A program made the translations under genes and the position numbers. 41,011 nt of DNA from Spirochaetia bacterium (lineage in GTDB: Bacteria; Spirochaetota; Spirochaetia; PWKH01). The stretch covers positions 1 to 41,011 of the forward strand of contig JAIPFU010000003.1 of NCBI GenBank assembly GCA_021736505.1. Reading direction: 5' to 3'. The notes under the pieces were generated by a model, which saw nothing but the letters and a program-made list of their open reading frames with translations, was not told the origin of the DNA and made no database searches. This document shows positions 8,070-15,994 of the stretch, piece by piece. The first letter of the stretch is position 1; every line of letters begins with the position of its first letter.

Positions 8070-9472
8070 GGATCTGTCTTATCCTTGAGGGGGCGTACCC
8101 CTATATACCGGGGGGAGTTTCATCCTGGACTCATCAGCTGGTTACCCGGCTGAAGAACCATGAATTTGTCATATTGACTATTATGCCTTCAAAGAGTGAA
8201 GAAATTAAGCCCCATTACGCATTTCCGGAAAATGTCGTCGGACTGCACACAATTTATCTGGATGACTTTATGGACTTGGAGCGTTCAAAGCTATTCCCCA
8301 TACACCTTCGGAAGGAAGAAGAGGAAGTCCTGGATAAGTTTTTTGATTTTGATCCCTCCGTCGACTGGAAAGAGTTGGTGAACCTGATCTGCGATAAAAA
8401 AAAGTTCGGCAATAGTGTTGATTTTTTAACAGATCGGATTTTTTTCCAGAAACTTTCATCCATGTACGAAACAGGCTTTACTGACGAGGGGCTTAATATC
8501 TTCTTCTGGACCTTCAGATCCATGCTGGTCATGCTGCTTACCATTATGCAGAGTGAAATTCCTGAAGCGGACTGCTACCATGCCATATCTACCGGATATG
8601 CCGGTCTCTTGGGGACGGTGGGCAGATACGTCAAGAATAAACCCTTTATGCTGACGGAGCATGGTATTTATGCCCGGGAGCGGGAGGAGGAACTGTTGAA
8701 GGCCGAATGGGTAAAGGGGATATATAAACATGTCTGGATAAAATATTTCTATTTCCTGTCCATCGGAGCTTATAAAAGTGCGGATATAATCATTTCGCTA
8801 TTCAGGCAGAATAAGAAAATTCAGATCTCCCTTGGTGCTCCTCCGAAAAACACATTTGTTGTACCCAATGGGGTGGATGTAGAAAAATTCCCCAAGCATC
8901 GGGAAGAGCATAGTAAGATAGTCATCGGAGCGGTTCTGCGGGTGGTACCGATAAAGGATGTAAAAACTCTCATCCGTGCGTTCAATTTTGTCTATCAGCA
9001 GAGGCAGGATGTGGAGCTCTTAATAATAGGTCCGTATGATGAGGATAAGGACTATTACGAGGAGTGCAGGTCCCTGGTGAATGATTTGGAGTTGGATGGC
9101 CCAATACGCTTTACCGGGCGGGTTGATGTAAAGGAGTATTTGCCGAAAATTGATATGATTATCCTTACTTCCATTTCAGAAGCCCAGCCCCTGGTTATCT
9201 TGGAGGCCTTTGCAGCAAAAAAGCCGGTAATCGCGACGGATGTTGGTTCCTGCAGAGAACTGGTTATGGGGATAGCTGATGATTTTGGTGAAGCAGGGCT
9301 GTTAACCAAACCAGTTTCTCCCATGGAAACGGCCAGTGCGGTGCTGTCACTCTGTTCAGATAAGAATAAGCGTGAACGTTTGGCCGAGAACGGCTTGAAG
9401 CGGGTTGCTGCAAATTATAATAATATTGATGTTTTTGATGCGTACGATCACTTCTATAGAAGTTTTGAATAA
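8066..9472 (+). CDS. pelF: PelF, GT4-family glycosyltransferase for Pel polysaccharide
   Basis: Cytosolic GT4 glycosyltransferase, 468 residues, that polymerises UDP-activated N-acetylhexosamine into Pel. The N-terminus has ILEGAYPYIPGGVSSWTHQL, the PelF form of the glycine-rich acceptor-side loop. The C-terminal Rossmann half begins with VVPNGVDVEKF and IGAVLRVVPIKDVKTLIRAF, and ends with the GT4 E-x7-E region SEAQPLVILEAFAAKKPVIA followed by VGSCREL. The long insertion after the first strands (about residues 75-150) is also typical of PelF. The gene starts inside the pelE stop (ATGA overlap) and precedes pelG by 53 nt. Regulation is expected through the PelD/PelE complex. Confidence 0.92.
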   Translation: MRICLILEGAYPYIPGGVSSWTHQLVTRLKNHEFVILTIMPSKSEEIKPHYAFPENVVGLHTIYLDDFMDLERSKLFPIHLRKEEEEVLDKFFDFDPSVDWKELVNLICDKKKFGNSVDFLTDRIFFQKLSSMYETGFTDEGLNIFFWTFRSMLVMLLTIMQSEIPEADCYHAISTGYAGLLGTVGRYVKNKPFMLTEHGIYAREREEELLKAEWVKGIYKHVWIKYFYFLSIGAYKSADIIISLFRQNKKIQISLGAPPKNTFVVPNGVDVEKFPKHREEHSKIVIGAVLRVVPIKDVKTLIRAFNFVYQQRQDVELLIIGPYDEDKDYYEECRSLVNDLELDGPIRFTGRVDVKEYLPKIDMIILTSISEAQPLVILEAFAAKKPVIATDVGSCRELVMGIADDFGEAGLLTKPVSPMETASAVLSLCSDKNKRERLAENGLKRVAANYNNIDVFDAYDHFYRSFE

Positions 9473-9525
9473 ATTCACACATTCGGGAGAATTTTTCTCA
9501 CCGTCTGCTTTTTGGAAGGAATAAA

Positions 9526-11253
9526 ATGGCAGGTATTGGTTTTTCTCTCAGGAGAATGCTGAATGAAGATGAGACTTATCCGACTCGTGTACGGGCATGG
9601 TTCCATACGGCTATGGTATCAGCAGGTCCATGGATAATCAGTATCGTTATTATCAATATTCTCCTTATTGTTTCGAGAAACTGGGATATTCCCTATGCCG
9701 AAAAAGAGATGCTGATAGCCAGTATCATCTATGCCACCCTCTTTTCTCAGCTGCTCTCTGCGCCATTCCAGATGATTATAACCCGGTATATTGCTGATAG
9801 AATGTACGCTGAGGAACTTGAGTATGTAAAACCCTCATTCTGGGGGATAAGTTTTATCATGATGTTTGTCTGCCTTCTTATTGGGCTTATTTTTGTCAGT
9901 TCCCGACCGCTTCCGCAGGACTTCTCCTATATGCTTATTGGCCTTTTTATCATCATGTGTCAGTTGTGGATCCTTTATGTGTATATTTCTACCTTAAGGA
10001 ACTTCACGCTGATCACTTTCGGCAACTTGCTGGGTGGAATTGTAACGGTTATACTGATTGTGGTGTTTCACCAGTCACCGATTCAGTTTGTTGAGTATGC
10101 CGGTGTTTCAAACCTTTTGTTTGCATACACAGCGGGGATGTTTTTTATCCTTGTATTCCTCTTGATGATATTCCTGGTGGAGTTGAAGGAGGATAATGGT
10201 AAGGTCTTTCATTTTATCCGCTATTTTCACAGTGTTCCTTCGCTCTGGCCCATCGGGCTTTTCTATACTGCAGCAGTTTGGGTTGATAACTTGATTATGT
10301 GGTTTTCCCCGATAAGTGTGGTCATATATGAAAGCTTTCGATATGCACCGATGTATGATATAGCGTCTTTTTATGCCTATTTATCTATTATCCCCTCAAA
10401 TATGTTGTTTATTGTTCTGATTGAGACTGATTTTTCCGTAAAAATTCAGGATTTCTTCAAGGCAGTGGTGCTTAATCATCGTTTGGATGATCTGGATCGG
10501 CTGCGCAGGAGAATGACCCGTTCTTTATTTGAAAATATCCTTCAGACAGTGGAAACACAGATGTTCATAACCGTTCTGCTGATTATTCTTTCCAGAGATT
10601 TTTTTCCTCTTCTGGGAGTTCCTGAACAGACGCGAAGTATTTTTGTTATCTATGCTCTTGGGGCTTTCTGTAATGCATTTATTCTCATTGTAGTTCAGAC
10701 ATTGCTCTATATTGGAGAGAGAAATCGAGCATTAATACTTGTTTCCTTTTTTCTTGGAACAAATATAGTTTTCACGTATCAGGTGCTGCATTTAGGGGAA
10801 AATTATTATGGATTCGGCTTTTTTATCAGCGGATTCTTAACAATGATTTTCGGTTTTGTATTGCTGTATTTTAGTTATAAACGAGTCATTATGTATACAT
10901 TTCTTACTCAGCCTGTGTTTGTACGCAAACGGGAAAAATTCTTTGAGCGTATGGAGACAAAGATTGATTCGTTAATCTCAAAGAAGAAGATTCTTGCCTA
11001 TATACCGAAGGAGCAGAGGAAAGAGGCTGTGGAATTTGAGGATTTTGAACTTGCCGGTTTGGAAGAGGTACTTGAAGACCAGAATGAACAGAAAGAGAAC
11101 AGAAAAAGTGATGAAGGTGATGTCCCGTATGAAGGTGAAGCCCAGGATGATAGTGAAGCCCAGGATGAAGGTGAAGTCCAGGATGAAGGTGAAGTCCAGG
11201 ATGAAGGTGAAGTCCAGGATGAAGGTGAAGGAAATCGGAGGCCGAAAAGTTGA
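9526..11253 (+). CDS. pelG: PelG, inner-membrane Pel exporter of the MOP superfamily, with long acidic C-terminal tail
   Basis: Polytopic membrane protein with about 12 transmembrane segments over the first 460 residues. It begins MAGIGFSLRRMLNEDETY, the conserved PelG N-terminus, and is expected to move the Pel chain across the inner membrane together with PelD, PelE and PelF. A good Shine-Dalgarno (GGAAGGA) precedes the ATG. At 575 residues it is about 115 longer than the usual PelG of about 456. The extra part is cytosolic, charged, and ends in repeats of EGEVQD encoded by an 18-bp tandem repeat. The gene converges on the DUF2194 gene with 66 nt between, where I see no clear terminator. 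Confidence 0.92.
   Translation: MAGIGFSLRRMLNEDETYPTRVRAWFHTAMVSAGPWIISIVIINILLIVSRNWDIPYAEKEMLIASIIYATLFSQLLSAPFQMIITRYIADRMYAEELEYVKPSFWGISFIMMFVCLLIGLIFVSSRPLPQDFSYMLIGLFIIMCQLWILYVYISTLRNFTLITFGNLLGGIVTVILIVVFHQSPIQFVEYAGVSNLLFAYTAGMFFILVFLLMIFLVELKEDNGKVFHFIRYFHSVPSLWPIGLFYTAAVWVDNLIMWFSPISVVIYESFRYAPMYDIASFYAYLSIIPSNMLFIVLIETDFSVKIQDFFKAVVLNHRLDDLDRLRRRMTRSLFENILQTVETQMFITVLLIILSRDFFPLLGVPEQTRSIFVIYALGAFCNAFILIVVQTLLYIGERNRALILVSFFLGTNIVFTYQVLHLGENYYGFGFFISGFLTMIFGFVLLYFSYKRVIMYTFLTQPVFVRKREKFFERMETKIDSLISKKKILAYIPKEQRKEAVEFEDFELAGLEEVLEDQNEQKENRKSDEGDVPYEGEAQDDSEAQDEGEVQDEGEVQDEGEVQDEGEGNRRPKS
11131..11229 (+). repeat. 18-bp tandem repeat, about 5.5 copies, at the 3' end of pelG
   Basis: The unit GAAGGTGAAGTCCAGGAT (11167-11184) is repeated exactly at 11185-11202 and 11203-11220; two diverged copies precede (11131-11166) and a half copy follows. 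Because 18 is a multiple of three, copy-number change would lengthen or shorten the acidic PelG tail without a frameshift. Confidence 0.95.
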
Positions 11254-11319
11254 TAACATGCATGATCGCCTCATAAATCCCCTAGTCCCCTCATGTACCT
11301 GCCCATGCGGAGTTCCCTT

Positions 11320-13176
11320 CTATTTCAGCTCAATTTCTACCAGCGGTTCAGTTGCTTCTATCACATAAAGTCCTTCCCTGGGAAGAGGATTGAGTTTTCC
11401 TCCGGTAATTGAGGTGATATCTCGAGACGTTCTGAAATAATGAAATACAGGCATAACAGCATCCCTATGAGCAATGGTATAGAGCGTACCCCCCTCGCCG
11501 GAATCCTTACGCCACGTGTCTACCCGCATCCTGTCATACTGTTTGAAGCGTAAATAGGCTTCATAATTATTATAGCCCCGGAGGAAGGGGAACTTACGGA
11601 AGGTGCTGCGCAGTATCCTCTCAAAATCAATTTTCATATTCTGCCAGTTCATACCCTTTGATCGATCAGGATCAAGAAGGTCATCCGGATGTATATAGTG
11701 GTTGAAGATACCGAATTCTGCAATACCATTGAAGATATTCCACATCGTCTCTTTTGAGTTTATATAGCCTGAACTGATTCTTGGAGTATTGTAAATCTGT
11801 TCAAACTCAGGATTCGGCCCGAATTCCTGCAGAAACAAACCAGGTTCTGAGGGAGAGGTGTACAGACCGGCAAAGACTTCGATCTCTGGAAAGGCTTCAA
11901 GAACCGCCTCCATGCCAGCCTTTGAGATAAGATTGGACGGAGCAACATAGCTTTTCGGGTTCACATCTCCGAACAGTTCTTGTATGGTTTTCTTCAGATA
12001 TTCCAGAGAAGCTGTCATATCTTCCTTCGAACTCCAGGGCGAATAGCCGTAATCTTCAAATCGTATTTCCCCCTCCAGCGCCAATGGATTATGATTATAG
12101 CCGTGAATTCCCATGACGCCGCCGGCTTCAGAAAGTTTCCTTCCAAAATAACTTATTGTTTCTCTATCGTAATCAATAAGTTCTTGCAGAGGCGCTTCGG
12201 TATCATCATTATAAATTCCTATGATAAACCCTGATGGCTTTAAATTATATTTCTCCAGCAGCAGCCGTACATCACTCCACCAGATCTCCTTATAGAACTT
12301 AATCGTATCGCGTTGATAATCCTCAAAGATTTTTGGATTTTTGCCGAGGGGTATAGGGGCGGGAAAGTCGTCAATATTAAAAATAGCGGCATTAATCATA
12401 GTGGAACGGGATACATCCGCATTATAGTTTATAAGCTGCAGCAGCAGCCCACGGTTAACTTTATCCTGAAACATAGACGTATTGGCGTAGAGAATTTGCC
12501 CTTTCCCGCGGGACATTGTCCAGATAAGAGGAAGGCCGTCTGAAGACCTCCCAATAACATCTGCATCAGTAGAAACCTCTGCATCAAGAGAAGAATGCTG
12601 TATAAGAGTTATTTCCCGCTCTACAGAGTCCAGACCGGGGAAGATCGATTTTTCCATATTCATTCCCATCTGTCCCTGCACATATTCTGCCAGCCCCTGT
12701 ATTCCGACAAGGTCGTTAAGATAGGGGTGGAAGCCCCGGATGGCAAAAGTTATATAAGAGCCCTCTTTCGTTTTTTTGTAGAGTAGATTCTGAAACTGTT
12801 CCGGCTTTCCGCCTATTGCTTCGGTGGCAATAACAATTTGTGATCGAGAGGGGATGTTCTCTACCAGTGTGTAGCTCTCTATTTGACTGATATCTATCGC
12901 TTCTGTAGGGATTTTTGCATTTCTGCAGATGTGCCTGAGGTTTTCGTATACCTGTCTCTCTTCTTGAGTATCGCTGGAAGAAAAGAGCAGATACAGGGTG
13001 TTTAGTTCTGCCTCTTCGGGAATATCCGCTGAGACAGGAAGCTCCTTGGAAAATTGTTCATCGTAAATATTTGAAATGCCGAAGAGTCCTGTAATATCAA
13101 TAACCCGTAAATACTGGAGAATTAAACCGATTACAAGGATGATGGTGAAATATACATAGTATTTATGCCTGATCAT
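11320..13176 (-). CDS. DUF2194 polysaccharide deacetylase-like protein, PelA/PelDA-type component
   Basis: 618 residues with one N-terminal membrane anchor (about 9-26), so the bulk is predicted to be periplasmic. The first third (IVIATEAIGGKPEQF to AEYVQG; GQILYANTSMF) resembles a degenerate glutamine-amidotransferase fold. The second half has carbohydrate-esterase-4-like metal motifs: FNIDDFPAPIP, with the paired aspartates, and GIHGYNHNPL, with an H-x3-H pair, followed by PKSYVAPSN and FGIFNHYIHPDDLLDPDRS. This is the DUF2194 family often found with pelDEFG where PelA is missing. It probably deacetylates Pel before or during export. The gene lies 42 nt after pelD with Shine-Dalgarno GAGGA, so it should be co-transcribed with pelD. 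Deacetylase activity is inferred. Confidence 0.8.
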   Translation of the reverse strand: MIRHKYYVYFTIILVIGLILQYLRVIDITGLFGISNIYDEQFSKELPVSADIPEEAELNTLYLLFSSSDTQEERQVYENLRHICRNAKIPTEAIDISQIESYTLVENIPSRSQIVIATEAIGGKPEQFQNLLYKKTKEGSYITFAIRGFHPYLNDLVGIQGLAEYVQGQMGMNMEKSIFPGLDSVEREITLIQHSSLDAEVSTDADVIGRSSDGLPLIWTMSRGKGQILYANTSMFQDKVNRGLLLQLINYNADVSRSTMINAAIFNIDDFPAPIPLGKNPKIFEDYQRDTIKFYKEIWWSDVRLLLEKYNLKPSGFIIGIYNDDTEAPLQELIDYDRETISYFGRKLSEAGGVMGIHGYNHNPLALEGEIRFEDYGYSPWSSKEDMTASLEYLKKTIQELFGDVNPKSYVAPSNLISKAGMEAVLEAFPEIEVFAGLYTSPSEPGLFLQEFGPNPEFEQIYNTPRISSGYINSKETMWNIFNGIAEFGIFNHYIHPDDLLDPDRSKGMNWQNMKIDFERILRSTFRKFPFLRGYNNYEAYLRFKQYDRMRVDTWRKDSGEGGTLYTIAHRDAVMPVFHYFRTSRDITSITGGKLNPLPREGLYVIEATEPLVEIELK

Positions 13177-13218
13177 AGCAGTTCCTCATTATATCATTCC
13201 CCATCCCATCGGTCCTCA

Positions 13219-14574
13219 TTAAACCGATAGGGATACTTTTTCCAGCGGCGCAGACAGCTTTTTATAGATTCTATTCTCGATACTCTGTTGATACTCCACA
13301 GGTGTTGCAGGAAGGAGAATAAAGAGGATATTACGCTTTCTGTCGTGGCAGATATAGTCCACACTTCGCAAAGCATCCAGAAAAACCTGCATAACTGCTT
13401 CTGTGTTTGAGACTCGGGCTAAGCTGTAGCCCTGAAATATAAAGGGGAGTTCGTACTTTTCTTTTCGCTCCTGTTCCTCCTTCAGCTGTTCCTTCATTTG
13501 ATGGATATCAAGAACATTGGAGTAGCTGACTCCCAGGACCGAAAACTGCTTGTCCACACTTAATGCCTGGGAAAGAGCGCTGTTTATCCATTCCGTAATG
13601 ACACGAAAGACGCTGTAGCTGTATTCCGTAATATTATCAAAATCCATCTCATCTATGTTGATGACTCCGATGACCTCCCCGTCCGCTGTGATGGGGGCCG
13701 AGAAAATGGGAAAGCTGTCATCCAGATTCGGATTCCATTTAACAACTTCCTTTTGTTCAATAACCCTTTTATATCCCGGATTATCCTTGTAACTTAGGGA
13801 TGAGCGCCGGACACTGGGATTGCCGTAAAGCAGTTTCAAGCGGAGGTAGCTGCCCTGTGCTAAAGTATAGACGGAAACAGTTTTTGCCTTAATGAATTTA
13901 TACAGGAGGCCTACGGATTCTGTATACACTTTTTCAGGATTGGTTGTCTGCAGGGATGAGGCAATTTCGTAGAGTGAGAATATACTGTACTCTGCTCCGA
14001 CTATTTGTTCTTTCAGTTCATCGATGATAAAAAGGGACCTTCTGTGGTCTTCTTCCAGCTCGTTGTATGAAGTTAGAAGCTCATCATTTATGTCCTTGAG
14101 CTGCATCATTGTTCTCCTGTTCTTGTCATGTGTTCGTCCAAGCAGGTAGCCTCCAATGAAAAACATAATGGGGAACTTGTAATAAGAGAAGGTCTGAAAG
14201 AAGAGAACGGGGTCGAGACCTTGATGAAGATAGGCCAGGATATATACGAATGAAGAAGTAAGGGCAGCAAAAATTGAAACAATAAAACCGTGACGCAATG
14301 ACACAATACAGGTTATTACAAGAAGTGGGTGGATGTTCATGGTGAGAAAAGCGTACTGCAGTCTAGGAACTGTGTAGTAGAGAAGCAGAACAATACTGTT
14401 CAGCAGGAATATTTCCATACTGATACCGAAAAGCGAACCGGTCTTTTTCTGCATCTGTTCCAGAACCTCGTGTAATTTTCCCTGAAGTTCAAGGCCTTTA
14501 CTACTTTGAGCTTCTTTTGTATGAGATTTTTTTTCTTGAGATCCATTTGCAGCTTGGTCAACAGAATTTGCCAT
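13219..14574 (-). CDS. pelD: PelD, c-di-GMP receptor of the Pel synthase complex
   Basis: 451 residues, the usual PelD length. Four hydrophobic segments lie at about residues 48-140, followed by a helical stalk (LKDINDELLTSYNELEEDHR), a GAF domain (about 190-330; SAPITADGEVIGVINIDEMD) and a C-terminal degenerate GGDEF domain. The inhibitory-site motif RxxD is present as RSVD (403-406), and the five positions after the conserved spacing that should read GGDEF read RKRNI (412-416). This is the PelD pattern: it binds c-di-GMP but cannot make it. Binding should switch on Pel polymerisation by PelF. It is the first gene of a two-gene minus-strand unit and converges with pelEFG. The predicted transcript is leaderless. 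Confidence 0.9.
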   Translation of the reverse strand: MANSVDQAANGSQEKKSHTKEAQSSKGLELQGKLHEVLEQMQKKTGSLFGISMEIFLLNSIVLLLYYTVPRLQYAFLTMNIHPLLVITCIVSLRHGFIVSIFAALTSSFVYILAYLHQGLDPVLFFQTFSYYKFPIMFFIGGYLLGRTHDKNRRTMMQLKDINDELLTSYNELEEDHRRSLFIIDELKEQIVGAEYSIFSLYEIASSLQTTNPEKVYTESVGLLYKFIKAKTVSVYTLAQGSYLRLKLLYGNPSVRRSSLSYKDNPGYKRVIEQKEVVKWNPNLDDSFPIFSAPITADGEVIGVINIDEMDFDNITEYSYSVFRVITEWINSALSQALSVDKQFSVLGVSYSNVLDIHQMKEQLKEEQERKEKYELPFIFQGYSLARVSNTEAVMQVFLDALRSVDYICHDRKRNILFILLPATPVEYQQSIENRIYKKLSAPLEKVSLSV

Positions 14575-14580
14575 GAACCT

Positions 14581-14586
14581 ATTCTA
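14581..14586 (-). promoter_or_regulatory. -10 element of pelD, 6 nt before the ATG (leaderless)
   Basis: TAGAAT on the minus strand lies exactly 6 nt upstream of the pelD ATG (14574), which places +1 on the A of ATG. A matching -35 is poor (TTTTTA at 17 nt). No convincing Shine-Dalgarno precedes the start. Confidence 0.5.
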
Positions 14587-14722
14587 CAATACAATTGTCC
14601 TTTTAAAAAGTATTTAGTAAGAAAAGTACTAAGCAGAAGTAAATAGTTACAGTATAGCTCTTGTGAAGGGTAGGCATGATGAAATCCCTTTGCTAATTAT
14701 ATGGCTTAATGCAATCGTGCAG

Positions 14723-14752
14723 TTGACCATAAAATTGAAGCTGTGATATTCT
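14723..14752 (+). promoter_or_regulatory. Promoter of prs, predicted leaderless transcript
   Basis: TTGACC (14723-14728), an 18-nt spacer and TATTCT (14747-14752), followed by 6 nt and the prs ATG at 14759. The transcript should begin on the ATG itself, and no Shine-Dalgarno is present. Confidence 0.65.
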
Positions 14753-14758
14753 CGGACT

Positions 14759-15994
14759 ATGAGTATCATAAAGCCTAATAAACTCGGAGTCATTGCAGGA
14801 CCAGGGTCGGAGAAATTTGCCAACAAGGTTCTGCGGCATCTTCGAAAGCTGTATACGAAACGATATAAAAAACTTTCCAATGCCTTAGCAAAGCGTCATG
14901 AGATGGGAGAAGAGGATATACTCCATTTTGTGACGCTTTTTGAGGATATGAATTCTCGAAGGATTCCCTTTACCAAGGTCCCTCAGACCTACCATCCTCC
15001 GAATTTTGATATCCCTGTAAAGTATAGCCGCTTTGCAAACGGGGAAGTTAAATCAGAAATTCTGCAGTCGGTTCGTGGATTGCGGGTGTTTATCATCTAT
15101 GATGTGTCAAATGAATATCCCGTGCATATCAGCGGCAGTGAGCAGGATGTTCCCCTTACGGTGAATGATCATTTGATGATTCTTTTTACTTTGGTTAATG
15201 CGGTTGCTGTAGCGGGAGCAGATAGCGTTCATTTAGTCCTTCCCACATATCCCTATTCACGGCAGCATAAAAAGTCAGGCAGGGAAGCGCTGACGGCGAG
15301 CTGGTTCGGCCGAATATGCGAATTTATGGGGGCGGAGCGGATCATTACCCTGGATATTCATTCCAGAGAGATCGAAAACAGTTTTAATACCTTGAAACTG
15401 GAAAACCTTCATGCAAGCTATCAAATTCTTATCCAGCTGAAGCGGATTCTGGATATCAAGGATGAGAATTTAGTGGTAGTAAGTCCGGATACCGGAGCTG
15501 TCCTGCGGAACCGATTTTATGCGGAGACTCTCCATAAGCCGCTTGCCCTTTTGTATAAGGAGAGAGATTATTCCAAGGTCAGCAGGAATGCCGATGATAC
15601 AAATATAAAATCCATGAAAATTCTTGGTGATGTTGAAGGGAAGAATATTTTCATGGCCGATGATATGATTGGAACAGGTGGAACATTAATAAGCGCCATG
15701 CGTCATTTGAAGAATCATGGAGCTAAGAAGATCGTCTGTGCCATCAGTCTTCCCCTGTTCAACGGAAAGGCAGTTGAAATATTTGATCAGGCGTATAAAG
15801 AGGGTATTTTCTACCGAATCATCGGAACAAATGCGGTGTATCATAACGACAGGCTGCTGAACAAGGAGTGGTATATTAATACTGATGTTTCCGATCTGTT
15901 TGCCCGTATCATTTCCAGACTGCACCACGGCAGATCCCTCAGCCCGCTTCTGGATAATAGAAAATTTATAAAGAAGCTAATCGATAATGACTGA
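14759..15994 (+). CDS. prs: Ribose-phosphate pyrophosphokinase (PRPP synthetase), long form
   Basis: Makes PRPP from ribose 5-phosphate and ATP, for purine, pyrimidine, histidine and NAD synthesis. At 411 residues it is longer than the classical enzyme of about 315; the extra length is mainly an N-terminal insertion (about residues 20-80) between GVIAGPGSEKFANKV and the segment with FANGEVKSEI. Core motifs are present: VNDHLMILFTLVNAVAVAGA, PTYPYSRQHKKSGREALTA (the flexible/ATP region), ITLDIHSREIENSF, and the PRPP-binding loop MADDMIGTGGTLISAM. It overlaps the following sugar kinase by 8 nt, so the two are probably one operon. The ATG is placed by the promoter and by homology; there is no Shine-Dalgarno. 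Confidence 0.92.
   Translation: MSIIKPNKLGVIAGPGSEKFANKVLRHLRKLYTKRYKKLSNALAKRHEMGEEDILHFVTLFEDMNSRRIPFTKVPQTYHPPNFDIPVKYSRFANGEVKSEILQSVRGLRVFIIYDVSNEYPVHISGSEQDVPLTVNDHLMILFTLVNAVAVAGADSVHLVLPTYPYSRQHKKSGREALTASWFGRICEFMGAERIITLDIHSREIENSFNTLKLENLHASYQILIQLKRILDIKDENLVVVSPDTGAVLRNRFYAETLHKPLALLYKERDYSKVSRNADDTNIKSMKILGDVEGKNIFMADDMIGTGGTLISAMRHLKNHGAKKIVCAISLPLFNGKAVEIFDQAYKEGIFYRIIGTNAVYHNDRLLNKEWYINTDVSDLFARIISRLHHGRSLSPLLDNRKFIKKLIDND

Noticed and set aside
10904..11368. ORFs rich in His/Leu/Pro or Lys/Met/Val repeats antisense or out of frame to the pelG tail.
   Set aside because: Products of reading the 18-bp repeat in other frames.
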